Below are positions 32,560 through 43,457 of a stretch of DNA of 64,000 bases, in pieces. The translations under genes were made by a program, and so were the position numbers. The DNA comes from Diacronema lutheri (lineage: Eukaryota > Haptophyta > Pavlovophyceae > Pavlovales > Pavlovaceae): assembly GCA_019448385.1 (NCBI GenBank), contig JAGTXO010000045.1:1-64000 (forward strand). The letters are read 5' to 3'. The notes under the pieces were generated by a model. The model saw nothing but the letters and a program-made list of their open reading frames with translations. It ran no database searches and was not told where the DNA came from. Within the stretch, counting starts at the first letter, position 1, and every line of letters starts with the position of its first letter.

Positions 32560-33010
32560 CCGAGCTGCGGCAGGCGCAGCCGCTTGCGCGGGAAAAGCTT
32601 GCCGAGGCCCTCGGGCGACCATCGGACGGGCGCAAGCGGGCGCGTGCCCGTCGCCATGTCAAAAGAGGCCGCCCGCCGTCACGAGCGCGCCAATGCTCGG
32701 GTCGGAGGACGCGGCGAGGGACGCGTTTTTTGCACCCATACTCTCACCGAGGAGGACGAGGGGCACGTGCGGCCGTGCGGACTTCTCTGCCGCGCACGCC
32801 GCCGATAGGTCGCACTGCACGTCCGCCCATTTGGTCCAGCACGTGACGCCGCCGCTCCTGTTCAAATAGCCGTGGCCCATCGCGTCGAGCGCGTTTTTCC
32901 GCGCGGCCCAAAATATCCCGAAGGCCAGCCGCTGTGCCTACGGCCGCCCGGACGATCCAAAGGCGATCGACTCGGCCCACTCCGTCGGCTCGCCGAGCGT
33001 GCCGAGCGCG
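32560..33010 (-). pseudogene. Alpha/beta hydrolase fragment, monoacylglycerol-lipase-like
   Basis: Minus-strand frame 32880-32659 encodes 'MGHGYLN', 'TCWTKWADVQCDL' and the nucleophile elbow 'VPLVLLGESMGAKNASLAA', then 'GALVTAGGLF' and a stop. GESMG with a preceding 'GHG' is the pattern of monoglyceride lipase-type serine hydrolases. Coding-like sequence continues in another frame on both sides ('SPEGLGKLFPRKRLRLP' downstream). The acid and histidine of the triad were not found. It is either a decayed gene or a multi-exon gene I failed to resolve. It faces the WSC gene head to head. Confidence 0.4.
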
Positions 33011-33121
33011 GACGTGCAGCAGCTCCATCAGGCGCGAGCTCTTTTCATCGTGCGCTCGGAACTTTTTTTAAGATCTTGCCAGGCCACCGATCCGCCACGC
33101 CCGCTTCCGAATTGTTGCGGA

Positions 33122-34486
33122 ATGCGGCTAAAAGCTCTCAGTATGTCTCGCTTTTGCGCCGCAGCGTGCGTCGCGCTGCTGCTGCCGGCGGCGGCGGCGG
33201 TGGCGGAGGCGCAGCGGACGGTGGGCGCGTCGGCGGCGGCACGCGCGCGATGCAACTATCGCTACCCGTCGGCGATCCACAAGACCTTCGTCTGCCTGAC
33301 GAACGTGTGCTTCCGCGAGAATGACACCGAGCCTCTCGCGGCGGCCGTCGATGCGCCGCCGTCCGCCGAGCCGCTGGCTGGCCCGCCGGACGAGTGCCCT
33401 GAGGGTAAATGCTGCCTAGAGAACGCCTTCGTCCAGTGCACGCGCGACGACACGTGCGCCGGCTTCAGCTTCTCCTTCAAGGACGACACGATGCCTCGGA
33501 TCCACGGGCCGAACGAGGGCGTCCGGTTTGCGCGCGGCTGCCCGCAGCAGCGGCTGCTGCCGCGCGACGAGTGCGTGAGCGCGCTCGGCGCTCGGCCCGA
33601 GGACGGCTTCGCCGCCTGCTTCCTCACCACCCGCTGCCCGCCCGCGCTTCCAGCTGGCGCGGGCGAGTTCCCCCGGTGCTTTGGCAATGCCCCCGACACG
33701 TGCTCCGCCGCCGACTGGCTCGCGCAGGGCCTCGCGCGCACGTCGGCTGAGCTCGGCGAGGTGTCGAGCGGCGAGGCGGTGGTGCGCGCCGAGGTGCTCA
33801 ACGGCTCGATGGCCGTGCTCTTCGACGGCTGCTTCGCCGACTCGAACGACCGCGAGCGCTCGATCACCCACCTCATGCAGAAGCACTCCAGCGGGACGCA
33901 CTCCGTCTCGTCGTGCGCCGCGGTGTGCGCGCCGTCACAGATCCTCGCGCTCAAGGACGGTGAATGCCACTGCGGCGACGTCCTTCTCACGCCCGTCGGC
34001 TCGCGCGCGCCCACGGCCAAGTGCGGCCATGGCTGTCGCGCAGAGCAGGCGCGCGCACGCCCGACTGCCGCCGGCGCGCACGCGCCGACGCTGCCGTGTG
34101 GCTCCGCGCACTTCGTTGCAGTCTACTCGCTGTTCGGGAACATGCCCGCGCCGCCACCGCCGCCGCCGAGCCCGCCGCCGCCCCGCGCGCGCGCCGGCGC
34201 ACGTGCGCGCGTCCAGGCCGCCGCGCGGCAGCGTGCTGCCGCGTTGCATGCGCAGGCCGCGCCCCAGCCCGCAGCCGCGCGCGCCGAGAGCGGGGCGCAC
34301 AGGGTGGGCGCAGTTCGCGCGCCGGACGCGCTCGGCGCGCATGCCTCCATCGGGCTCGCGGCCACGCTCGCACTTGCGGCCAGCGCGTTGCTGCTCGCCG
34401 CGTGGCATGGGCGCGGAGCGCTGAGCGGTGCCGCGGCGCGCTCGTCGACGCCGACGCGGCGAGCGCAACCGGCCGCTCTCATCTGA
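33122..34486 (+). CDS. Secreted/type I membrane protein with WSC domain
   Basis: Single exon, 454 residues. ATG at 33122 (or 33143, seven codons on) gives a signal peptide ('FCAAACVALLLPAAAAV'). Residues about 40-200 are cysteine-rich with unassigned repeats ('CCLENAFVQCTRDDTCAGFS'). Residues about 233-337 form a WSC domain: 'FDGCFADSNDRERSITHLM', 'SVSSCAAVCAPSQILALKDG', 'ECHCGD', 'CGSAHFVAVYSLF', the cysteine pattern of carbohydrate-binding WSC modules of fungal stress sensors and algal surface proteins. A Pro-rich then Ala/Arg-rich stalk leads to a membrane helix ('IGLAATLALAASALLLAAW') and a short cytoplasmic tail. A cell-surface or scale/matrix glycan-binding role is likely. Confidence 0.8.
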   Translation: MRLKALSMSRFCAAACVALLLPAAAAVAEAQRTVGASAAARARCNYRYPSAIHKTFVCLTNVCFRENDTEPLAAAVDAPPSAEPLAGPPDECPEGKCCLENAFVQCTRDDTCAGFSFSFKDDTMPRIHGPNEGVRFARGCPQQRLLPRDECVSALGARPEDGFAACFLTTRCPPALPAGAGEFPRCFGNAPDTCSAADWLAQGLARTSAELGEVSSGEAVVRAEVLNGSMAVLFDGCFADSNDRERSITHLMQKHSSGTHSVSSCAAVCAPSQILALKDGECHCGDVLLTPVGSRAPTAKCGHGCRAEQARARPTAAGAHAPTLPCGSAHFVAVYSLFGNMPAPPPPPPSPPPPRARAGARARVQAAARQRAAALHAQAAPQPAAARAESGAHRVGAVRAPDALGAHASIGLAATLALAASALLLAAWHGRGALSGAAARSSTPTRRAQPAALI

Positions 34487-34618
34487 AGGAGCGCGTGGCA
34501 AGGTGTGCGCGCGTGCTTGACCTCGGACGGGGATGACTCAGATGAGGCTGCACGTGCTGACTGTAGTGTGAATCAAGGCTTCCGGCAGCACCCGTCGCTC
34601 TCGGTGGCCCCACCCCTA

Positions 34619-34620
<2 letters not shown>

Positions 34621-34651
<31 letters not shown>
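34621..34651. repeat. Homopolymer C tract between convergent genes
   Basis: About 31 C on the plus strand, immediately after the stop codon of the coiled-coil gene on the minus strand (34652), so it is a G run at the very start of that gene's 3' UTR. Confidence 0.85.
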
Positions 34652-34653
<2 letters not shown>

Positions 34654-37410
34654 ACGAGACTTCACCAGCAGCTGCAGTCACGCGCGCGCTGCCAAGGCAG
34701 CCGGCGAGCATCGCATCAAAATCAGCTCTGCTCGTTCTGACGGGCGGCGCGCCCTGGGCAGCCATCGCTGGCGGCCATAGCTGATGCGCCGCTTGGCGCG
34801 GCTGTGCCGGCTGCCAGCCCGCGCCGCCGCGCGGAGAAGCTCCGGGCCGCTCGCTCCCACTCAGCGCCGCGCCGTGCGCTGCGAGCCCACCAGCGGGCGG
34901 CTGCGCGCGCGTGATCGCTCCCGCGGCCTCGAGCAAGGAGGCCGTCGCGGCCGCGCTGCCCGTCGACGCCGCGGGGCCTGCGCCGCCGCATGCCGCCGCG
35001 GCGGCCGCGCTCGCGATGACAGCGTCGAGCGCGGCGTGCTGCGCGCGCGCCCGCTCGAACTGCGCGGCGTGCGCGTGCTGCTGCTCCGCTGCGTGCGCGC
35101 GCTCCCGCGCCAGTTGCAGCAGCCGCGCACTCTCAGTGTGCGTACGCGCTGACTGTGAGATCGATTGCTCGTGTGCCGCGTGGGCGGCGATATACTGCGG
35201 ACTGGAGGAACGCGATGGCGGAGGAAGCCACGCTGCTGCGGATGGCTGGGAGGCGGCGGGCGGGGTAAGCCGGGGCGCATTGCCGCTGGCTGCCACCGGC
35301 ACGCGCCCCGCCCATTCCTGCTCGGGCGGCACGTCGCTCACGTCACCGCGCAAAGCCGCACGGGCTGTGCCGAAGGCCCTCGCGTCTGCGCTTGACGCCA
35401 GGCCTTGCACCCACCGCTCGCCCTCCTCCCACGCAGCCTCGTCCACCAGCGTGCCTCGCCCCGCCCGATCGCGCGCCCACTGCGCGCGCGCCGCGCGGTC
35501 GAGCGCCGCGCCGTGCGTGCGGAGCGGAGCAGTCGCGCCGAGGACCAACAAGGAGTCCTCCATCGCTTCGAGCCGAGCACGTACGTCGTGCGATGCGCGT
35601 GCCTCGAGCGCGGCGAGCTCGAGCGAGAGTACCTGCGCAGCGCGACGCCAAGCGGCGGCGCGACGCACGGGCAGCTCGGTCGTAAGGGGCGGCAATGGAC
35701 TCGCCACGATGGCCGCGCGGGCGGGCGGGCGGGCGGGCGTCAGCGGGCGTCAGCGGGGACGTGGCGGGGACGTGGCGGGGACGTGGCGGGGACGTGGCGG
35801 GGACGTGGCGGGGACGTGGCGGCTGCGCCGCGCCTGCACGCCGACGCTCGCCTCTGCGCGCGCGCGCTCGAGCCCAAAGCCTTGCGCCATCGCCACGTCG
35901 AGGCCATCGCGCGTCTCGCTCGCCGCCAGCCACTGTTCGGCTAGCCGCGCTTCGAGCGCCGCAATTCGAAAACGGGCGTTCTTCTCGAAGGCCGCCTTCT
36001 CCTCCTGCGCCGTGGCGCGTGGGCGCGGAGGGCGTGCGGGCGAGGGCAGCGCGAATGGCGTGCGCGCGGGCAGGGGCCAGCGTCATGCGGCCCGGCCGAG
36101 CCCGTGCCCGCAAATTGCGGCGCGCGGCGCGAACGCGTTCGCGCGCGCGGCAGAGCAGCCAGGGGCCGTCGACGGCGGCGCCGCGCAGCCGCGTGGGCGG
36201 GCGGCGCACGCACGGCGCGCGCGCACCTTGAGCGCACGCAGCGTCCTGCGCGAGTGCACCAGCTCGTCGCGCATCAGCTGCAGCGCGAGCTTGGTGCGCG
36301 CGTGCGGCGTCGCGCCGTCGCCCACGCGAAAAGCGCGCGCTCCCGCGTCGGCCGTGCCAGCGCCAGCTCCAACGGCAGCGGGCGCAGCCGGCGCATTTCC
36401 GACGGCGAGGTCGTTCGTACGCGCCGCGGCCAGGTGCGCGTGCGCCGCGAGGGCGACAACCACTTCACGCAACTCGTCCGCCCTCGCGCGCGCGAGCCAC
36501 GCCCTGTCGTCGGCGCGCGTGAGCGCGAGCGCCACGTGCTGCTCGTCGAGCGGCTGCTCGTCGTCTGGCGGCTCTTCGGCCATCGTGCGCATGGAGGCGA
36601 ACGCCAGCTTGGCCTCATCGCTCGCGCCCACCGCCACGTCGCGCGCGCCCGCTGGCCAGCCGCTCGCCGCGCTCGCCGCGTATGGCGGGAAAAGGCCGGT
36701 GCGGTCGAGCCAGATCGACGCTGCGTGCCTCTGGCGTAGCTCGGCGAGCGGGGCGGACCTGCCGGCGGGCGCGAGCGCGGAGCGCGCGGACGCGTCGCCG
36801 GGCGCCGCCATCTGGCTGGGCCCGCTGCCCGGAGGCGTCATCCTGCGCGCGGTCTGGACGGCGTCCGCCTCGGCGTCCGCGACGCGGTACATCGCGTTGG
36901 CCGACTCGCACGAGGCCTCGAGCGAGGAGGTGGCGCCGATAAAGGCGGCATCGACGGCGCTCTCGCGCGACGATGCCTCATCGGACACGCTCTCAGCGCA
37001 CGCACCCGCGAGCTGCCGGCCGGGCCGAGCGCGGCGTGCCAACGACTGTGCGCGGCGAGGCGCACGCGCGAGAGCGCGCCGCGCGCGCGCGCGCGGATGT
37101 GCTGGGTACGCGCGCGCGAGAGAGCGATAGAGCGCGCGCGCGCGCATTCGTGCCCGCGCGCACGCAGGTGCCGCACCTGCGCTTGCCGCAGCTCGGGCGT
37201 GTCCGGCGATCCGGCGGGCGCAAGGTGCTCGGAGCGCGAGTTCACGAGCGTGCGCTTGCGCTGGAGTTCCTCGCGCCACGAGGCAGTCTGTGCGCGGAGT
37301 TGGTTCTGCTGGTCCGCCTTGTACGCGTCGAGCAATCGCCGTCGCCTGTCCACCTCCCGCACCAGAGGGGATGCGGATAGGTCAACCCGCGGGCTGGGGA
37401 AGACGGCCAT
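34652..37410 (-). CDS. Multi-exon coiled-coil protein, unknown function
   Basis: ATG 37410 opens 'MAVFPSPRVDLSASPLVREV'. Exon 1 ends at the GT donor after 37177; exon 2 is 37012-36227 (in phase, GT-AG); exon 3 starts 36004 ('EEKAAFEKNARFRIAALEAR', a strong coiled coil); the last exon runs from about 35720 to 34652. The exon 3/4 boundary is unresolved because the intron is filled with an 11-bp tandem repeat. The product is rich in Ala, Glu and Arg with heptad patterns in exons 1, 3 and 4 ('EREHAAEQQHAHAAQ'-like), plus an exon 2 helical region containing 'PLDEQHVALALTRADDRAWL'. Such proteins are often cytoskeletal or basal-body parts, but I see no diagnostic domain. Its promoter is shared with the phosphatase gene. 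Confidence 0.6.
35750..35824. repeat. 11-bp tandem repeat GGGGACGTGGC, about 6 copies
   Basis: Perfect head-to-tail copies of an 11-mer, lying within the unresolved exon 3/4 intron of the coiled-coil gene. It is preceded by a (GGGC)n run and a repeated GTCAGCGGGC. Confidence 0.9.
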
Positions 37411-37476
37411 TTGAACCAAGGGCCCTCCTCAATAAGTTGGTTTCGTCGTTGAGACCAAGGCCAGACTGTCCAAGCG
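37411..37476. promoter_or_regulatory. 66-bp divergent promoter, coiled-coil / phosphatase
   Basis: The start codons are 66 bp apart. No TATA or CCAAT box is visible. A pocket of lower GC (CTCAATAAGTTGGTTTCGTC, 37427-37446) is the only compositional feature. Confidence 0.45.
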
Positions 37477-38543
37477 ATGGAGCAGGCCGAGGCAAGGAAG
37501 GCGATGCCGGCGGCGCCCGCGGCTCCAGCGACGTCGCGAGTGCCGCCGTTGAAAGGGTCCATCAAGCGGCCCGGCCCGATGATGATGAGCCTCGATCTCG
37601 ACGGCCTCCACGAGGAGAAGGAGAGCCACGCACTCACGGTCGAGTGCTCGTCGAGCCGGTCGCCCCGGATTGGCGGCCTCTCGCTCGAGCTTGGCTCGAG
37701 CCCGCGCGGGCCGCACGTGATGGAGGACTCGTGGAAGGTACGCCAAGGCGCACGCTACGCTGCGAGCTGCGCTACCGTCATTGCGCGACGCGGCACCGCT
37801 CACGTGGCGACGCGGCGCGCGCACGTCGCGCGGCGCGCGCGGCGCGTGTCTCCGCTCCGCGCGTCGCGCACACGCGCGCGCGTACAGGGCGAAATCCTGC
37901 CCGGCTTCCTGTACCTGGGCGATCGGATGACAGCGGGCGAATCCGACCGGCTCAACTCGCTCGGCATCACGCACATCCTCAACGTGACGCAGGACATCCC
38001 GAACTTTTACGAGAACAAGGATGTCGGCACGTCCGAGCGGCGCCTCACCTACAAGCGGTGCGCGCTCAAGGACAGGATAGATGCGAACATCGCCGAGCAC
38101 TTCTCGGGCGCGTGTGACTTTATTAACCGTGCGAGGTGCGACCGCGCCGCCAACAGGCGCGCCGACGCACGCCGGCCGTGTGCGCGCCGCGCGCCGCGCG
38201 CTCAGAGCAGCTGCGCCGCGCCGGTCGCTCGCGCGCGCTGCGCGCGCACCGCACGCCGCGCAGGGAAAGCGGGGGTCGCGTGCTCGTGCATTGCCGCGCT
38301 GGGATGTCGCGCTCGGCCACCGTCGTGATTGGCTACCTGATGGTCGCCAAGAAATGGACGTTGAAACGGTCGCTGCACCATGTCGACAGCTGCCGTTTCG
38401 TGCAGCCCAACTCGGGCTTCATGCAGTTCCTCATCAGCCTCGAGCGCGACATGTACGGGTGCACGTCGCTCACGCCGCAGGACCTTTATCCCGGCGCGGG
38501 CTCAGGCGCCTTTGGCGACAGGCCGCCGCCGACGGGCGCCTGA
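37477..38543 (+). CDS. Dual-specificity protein phosphatase
   Basis: Three exons, 37477-37737, 37888-38135, 38264-38543, give 262 residues with matching phases. The first exon is a low-complexity N-terminal tail. The DSP core starts 'GEILPGFLYLGDRMTAGESD', followed by 'LGITHILNVTQDIPNFYE', 'ACDFINRARESGGRVL' and the P-loop 'VHCRAGMSRSATVVIGYLM' (Cys-x5-Arg present, so catalytically competent). The C-terminal helix 'FVQPNSGFMQFLISLE' is typical. Atypical DUSPs remove phosphate from Tyr and Thr/Ser, often on MAP kinases. No kinase-interaction domain is present. The Asp acid is likely in the 'DRIDANI' segment. Confidence 0.9.
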
Positions 38544-38687
38544 CGCCGGCGCTCTGGATTTGAGAGCCCGGCTTTGACAGTGGCTAGGGCTCTGACGTGA
38601 GATTGTCAGGACGTCAGCAGCAGGCGATGTGCACAGAGCGGTCCCCTCTCGTCACCGCTCGACGCATCGTCCTTGGCTCGCAGTTGA

Positions 38688-41600
38688 CTAATCAAGGCCT
38701 GCGGCCTCGAGGCCGACGACGATGGCGAGGCCGAGCGGGTAGAGCAGCCCGACGAGCAGCCCGTCGAGCAGCCGGTGGTCCGTCTTGGATGCGAAGAAGA
38801 GCATCGCCAGCTCGACGATGAGGATTGAGACCGTCTCTGCAGTGAACTCCCAATATCTGCAAAATTGGAGGGGTGGGTGGGTGGGTGGAGGGGGGGGGGG
38901 GGGGGGGGAAGGCGAGTGAGCGGTGCGTTGAACGGCATTAAGTCGGAGGGCTGAGCTCTCTGCGCGCTTGCGCAGCCCGCGTGCGCACGCCGAGGTCACG
39001 GCGGCGGAGCAAGGGGTGCGCCGACGAGGCGAGCAGGGCACACACGCGAGGACGGCGGAAGACGCGCACACGCGGCGCGCACAGGTCGCCGCGCGCGACG
39101 ATGAGCGCCATGAAGACGGCGAGGCAGAAGGTGTTGTTCATCACTGCAGCGCCGATCAGCGTTGAGAATGAGATTGTGGTTGCACGCACCGACTTGCGCT
39201 TGGCAAAGGCGTACGCCGAGAGGACCTCAGCGCCGTTCGACTGAGGGGAAGCACGCGCAGTGTGCGGCGGTGTGCGCGCGGGTGGCGAGCCGCGAGGGCG
39301 GCGAGAAAACGGTTGGCGGTGCCACGCGGCGCGGGGCGGCGCGGTGGGTCTACGCCGTGCGGCAGGCGCGCACCGCAACCGGCGCAAGGATGAAGGCGAC
39401 GTAAAAGGGGGCCACGCCCGACCGTGCGGCAATTTCCGAGAGCACGCCGACCATGGGCTCGGAGAAGAGCACAACGAGAGCCGTGCCACCGAGCAGCTTC
39501 TTGCCCGCGGTCGCCATCGCGCGAGCATACTGCTCGTCCGGGGGAAGGTCCTGCAATTGCCGGGGTGCATGTAGAGGCGTGGGCGTGCACGCGGGCGGCG
39601 CGAAGGGCGCAGCAAATGGAAGCAGGGTCGGGGTGAGGGGCGCGTGATGCCATGCGGCGGTGCACACTCATGACATAGGGCATGTGCGGCCCTTCCCCCT
39701 CTGGCAAGGCGGAGAGGGGTGCATGTGCGGCCCTTCCCCTCCTGGCAAGGCGGAGAGGGGTGTGTGTGCATGTGCGGCCCTTCCCCCTCTGGCAAGGCGG
39801 AGAGGGATGTGTGTGCATGTGCGGCCCTTCCCCCTCTGGCAAGGCGGAGAGGGGTGTGTGTGCATGTGCGGCCCTACCCCCTTCTGGCAAGGCGGAGAGG
39901 GGTGTGTGTGCATGTGCGGCCCTTCCCCCTCTGGCAAGGCGAAGAGGGGTGTGTGTGCATGTGCGGCCATTCCCCTCTGGCAAGGCGGAGAGGGGTGTGT
40001 GTGCATGTGCGGCCCTTCCCCTTCTGGCAAGGCGGAGAGGGGTGTGTGTGCATGTGCGGCCCTTCCCCTTCTGGCAAGGCGGAGAGGGGTGTGTGTGCAT
40101 GTGCGGCCCTTCCCCTTCTGGCAAGGCGAAGAGGGGTGTGTGGGCATGTGCGGCCCTTCCCCTTCTGGCAAGGCGGAGAGGGGTGTGTGTGCATGTGCGG
40201 CCCTTCCCCCTCTGGCAAGGCGGAGAGGGATGTGTGTGCATGTGCGGCCCTTCCCCCTCTGGCAAGGCGGAGAGGGGTGTGTGTGCATGTGCGGCCCTTC
40301 CCCTTCTGGCAAGGCGGAGAGGGGTGTGTGTGCATGTGCGGCCCTTCCCCTTCTGGCGAGGCGGAGAGGGGTGTGCATGCATGTGCGGCCCTTCCCCCTC
40401 TGGCAAGGCGAAGAGGTGTGTGTGTGCATGTGCGGCCATTCCCCTCTGGCAAGGCGGAGAGGGGTGTGTGTGCATGTGCGGCCCTTCCCCTTCTGGCAAG
40501 GCGGAGAGGGGTGTGTGTGCATGTGCGGCCCTTCCCCCTCTGGCAAGGCGGAGAGGGGTGTGTGTGCATGTGCGGCCATTCCCCTCTGGCAAGGCGGAGA
40601 GGGGTGTGTATGCATGTGCGGCCCTCCCCCCTCTGGCAAGGCGGAGAGGGGTGTGTGTGCATCGCGACGGCTGGCGCGCGCGCCCGCGCACGGCGCGCGA
40701 AGTTCAGTGCACACGCTGTGCGCGCACCCGAAGCTCATCAGGCATTTCGTCGTCTGCCTCCGCCTCCTCCTCGCCGTCGCCTTCGCCGTCGTCATCGCCG
40801 CCGCCCGGCGCTGCCGCCTGTGCGCCCGACGGGCCTCGGAGAAGCACAGCCTCCGTCTCGCGGTACGCCGAGCCGTGCGCACCTGCGCGCAACACGGCGC
40901 CACGCCGCTTGATGTACCCGATCACCACGCGCACGAACTGTTCAAAGGAAAGCGCAGGCTCGGCGCTCAGAAGCTCGCCGCCGCCGCTCGCCACGCCTAC
41001 CGCGCCGGGCGTGGCGGAATCCGCCGCCTCGCCGCCCGCGAGAAGGAACGCGCCGATCTCCATCGGCCCGAGCTTCTCGTGCAAGTCGGCGAAGAGGAGC
41101 GGCAGCTCGTGCTTGTCAATTGTGCGCGAACCGTCCACGTCATACCTGCGGGTGTGGGTGGCGAGGAAGTCTACACGCGCGCCACACCGCGCGCTGCCCT
41201 CGCGCGCGCGCACGCGCCCCACGCCCCACGCCCCGCGCACTGCCCGCATCGCACGGCCGTATCGCATGGCCGCTCTCGCGCGCGCCAGCGCCTCACCGCT
41301 GGAAGAACGGGCGGAGCGTATCGCGGATTTCGGCGAGGATCTCCTCGTGTTCGACGCTCGCCGGCAACGGGCCGCCGTGAGCACCGCCCGCACCCGCCGC
41401 GGCGCCGGGCGCCTCGAGGCGCGCGAGCGGCGCGCACAGATCGTTATGTGCGCCTGCGCCGTACGCGCGCTCAAGACCGTCGAGTTTGTCGACAAGATGT
41501 GCCATCGCGCCGACGAGCGTGAGCCGACCTTCTTTGATCAGCGCGATGCGCACCTCCTCCACCCGGTACGTGAGCACCGCGTCGTGGTCGGCGCCCGCCG

Positions 41601-42348
41601 CCTTGTGCGCCAAGTAGGCGAAGAAGGCCGCGAGGGACACGACGAGCGCCGCGATCGCATACGGGCGCTCGAAGCGCGCGACGGCGAGGGCTTCGGCGTC
41701 GGTGACGGGCGCCGAGATGGAGCGGTACGAGCGAGTCATCGCGGGGCCCTGGATCATCACGTAGAGCAGCGCCGTTAGACCCATGGCGCGCGCGGACTCG
41801 CGCACGCCCGCCTGAACCGTCACGCCCGAGCACGTCAGCCCGCCGACGAGCGGCGTGGTCAGCTTGCGCCACGCCCCGCGCTCGGCGCTTCGCCAACCGA
41901 TGGGCTTGGTGTATTGCGGGCGACCCGACGCCGGTGACAGGTCGACACGCCCGGCAACCACCGACATGGCCCACGGCAGCGTGAGCAGCAGGATCGTCGA
42001 GCCCGCGAGCGCGCCAACGCCGACGGACAGCTGCTCCTGCGCGGCCGCGCGGTCGCCCGCAAGGCCCGAAAAGAGGATGATGGCACCGTCCGGCACGGCA
42101 CCAAGGACGGGCAGCACTATCGAGCCGACCAGGTGCTCGAGGGAGGGCACGACCTGCAAAAGCTCCGCGCCATCAGAGATCAGGCTCGAGCCGTGCGACA
42201 ACACGCCCGCGTACACGGCGGCGAGGCCGAGCACCTGCACGAGGCCGTACACCGATCCCTCGCAGTACTCGGCGTCGGACGAAAGGCAGTCCGCGCCGCC
42301 GGGCAGCGCGGACGGCTTGACGAAGACGCCCTCAAGAACCGCGCCCAT
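38688..42348 (-). CDS. EF-hand Na+/Ca2+ exchanger-like protein (plant NCL type, CaCA superfamily)
   Basis: Five exons join in phase: 42348-41297, 41145-40728, 39550-39374, 39240-39083, 38856-38688 (657 residues). The N-terminal half holds the alpha-1 repeat ('VGSIVLPVLGAVPDGAIILF'). The central loop holds a canonical EF-hand loop 'DVDGSRTIDKHE' split by intron 1, with a weaker second EF-hand ('ALSFEQFVRVVIGY') and an acidic Gly/Asp/Glu stretch. The C-terminal half holds the alpha-2 repeat ('APFYVAFILAPVASNGAEVL') and more membrane helices. This is the plan of Arabidopsis NCL: cation exchange across an organellar or plasma membrane with direct Ca2+ sensing. Intron 2 (about 1.2 kb) is filled by a 47-bp minisatellite. 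The acceptor of the last exon is preceded by a sense-strand C run. Confidence 0.9.
39678..40662 (-). repeat. 47-bp minisatellite, about 21 copies, inside an exchanger intron
   Basis: The unit contains GCATGTGCGGCCCTTCCCC followed by TCTGGCAAGGCGGAGAGGGG and a GTGTGTGT stretch. Copies are 47 bp with small variation (44-47 bp) and occupy almost all of intron 2 of the EF-hand exchanger gene. Since 47 is not a multiple of three, frames rotate, yet several frames on both strands stay open throughout, so long predicted proteins here are artefacts. Confidence 0.95.
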
Positions 42349-42439
42349 TGGTGGCGAGTGGGCACAGAGTTCAAAACGCGCACGGCGCGGGCCAAAGAAT
42401 AGGTGGTTGCATGGAAACCACCTATCGGTCGAAACGGCC
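42349..42439. promoter_or_regulatory. Divergent promoter with 10-bp inverted repeat
   Basis: 91 bp between the exchanger and hydrolase start codons. It contains the inverted repeat ATAGGTGGTT (42399-42408) and AACCACCTAT (42416-42425) with a 7-nt loop, ending 14 nt before the hydrolase ATG. It could be a dimeric factor site or a 5' UTR hairpin of the hydrolase mRNA. Confidence 0.5.
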
Positions 42440-43432
42440 ATGCCGACGGTGCGCGCGCGCGACGGCTGCCGCATCTTCTACGAGCTGGCGGGCGAGGACG
42501 ATGGGCGGGCGCGCGTCGTGTACTGCCCGTCGTGGGGCTCAGATCTGCGCAAGGTACCGTCGCTCGCGCATTCTCCGCTCGCGCGATCCTCACGGCTCCT
42601 CCTCTTCGACCTTCGAGGCACCGGCCGCTCCGACCGCGTGCCTGAGCCGCACTGGGCGGCGCCGCCGTCGATGCGCATCCTCGCCGACGACGTCGAAGAT
42701 CTCCTCGACGCGCTTGGCTGGCGGAGTGCCCACGTGCTCGGTTGCTCATTCGGCGCGCAGCTCGCCCTCACGCTCGCCGCACGCGCGCCGGGCCGGGTCG
42801 CGTCGCTTGCGCTCGTCAACTCGCACGCGGGCTCAGGCGAGGCGGGCGGCGAGGCCGATGGCGGCGCCAGCAGCGGCGCCGCGAGCCCCCGCGCCGGGGT
42901 ACTTTTGGTCGAAGAGCTCGAGGCGCTGAGCGTCGCCGAGCGCACTCGACGAATGATTGCGCTTGCCGACGTGCGGCGCGACGGTGCGTGGTTCGCGTCG
43001 GCGCACGGCGCTGCGCTCGTCCGGTACGCCGTCGAGCAGGAGGAGGTGCTCGCGCACAGTGACGGCGCCGACAGTGCGGCGCGCGAGCGCACGGGCGCGC
43101 CGTTTGCTCCCGGCTACGTCGAGGGGCGCGCGTGGCTGCTGCGCGCGAGGCGGGGGTACGACGCGCGCGCGGATCTTGCGCGCATTGGCGCGCGTCTCGC
43201 CGGCCGGCTGCTCGTCGTCGCCTCGCGGTTCGACGGTCTCGTGCCGGAAGGCGGGCCACAGGCGCTGCACGCCGGCCTCGCGGCCGGCGCGGCGGCCGCG
43301 CGCGGCGGCGCCGAACTGGCGCTGATGGACGCTGGCCACTGGCCTAGCGTCACTGCCGACCCCGCCTTTTGGCCGCGGGTCGTGGCCTTCTTCGCCACCC
43401 ATCACTCGGCGCTGAGCACGTCAGTGTCCTGA
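42440..43432 (+). CDS. Alpha/beta hydrolase
   Basis: Single exon, 330 residues. The start 'MPTVRARDGCRIFYELAG' is the usual first strand pair of the fold. Motifs in order: 'LLFDLRGTGRSD' (oxyanion-side loop), 'DDVEDLLDALGW', nucleophile elbow 'VLGCSFGAQLAL' (Gly-x-Ser-x-Gly), 'LLVVASRFDGLVP' with the acid Asp, and 'LMDAGHWPS' with the catalytic His. The triad is complete. This is the epoxide-hydrolase/3-oxoadipate-lactonase-like group with a cap insert of about 90 residues; the substrate cannot be told. No targeting peptide. It converges on the cupredoxin gene, the stop codons being only 25 bp apart. Confidence 0.85.
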   Translation: MPTVRARDGCRIFYELAGEDDGRARVVYCPSWGSDLRKVPSLAHSPLARSSRLLLFDLRGTGRSDRVPEPHWAAPPSMRILADDVEDLLDALGWRSAHVLGCSFGAQLALTLAARAPGRVASLALVNSHAGSGEAGGEADGGASSGAASPRAGVLLVEELEALSVAERTRRMIALADVRRDGAWFASAHGAALVRYAVEQEEVLAHSDGADSAARERTGAPFAPGYVEGRAWLLRARRGYDARADLARIGARLAGRLLVVASRFDGLVPEGGPQALHAGLAAGAAAARGGAELALMDAGHWPSVTADPAFWPRVVAFFATHHSALSTSVS

Positions 43433-43457
43433 CTCCTGATGCGTTCCACAGTCACGG

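Noticed and set aside
39156-41778. Long repetitive proteins on both strands across the 47-bp array ('HTHPSPPCQ', 'CACAALPLLARRR' types).
   Set aside because: They are translations of an intronic minisatellite; exchanger exons on both sides splice over it with correct phase.
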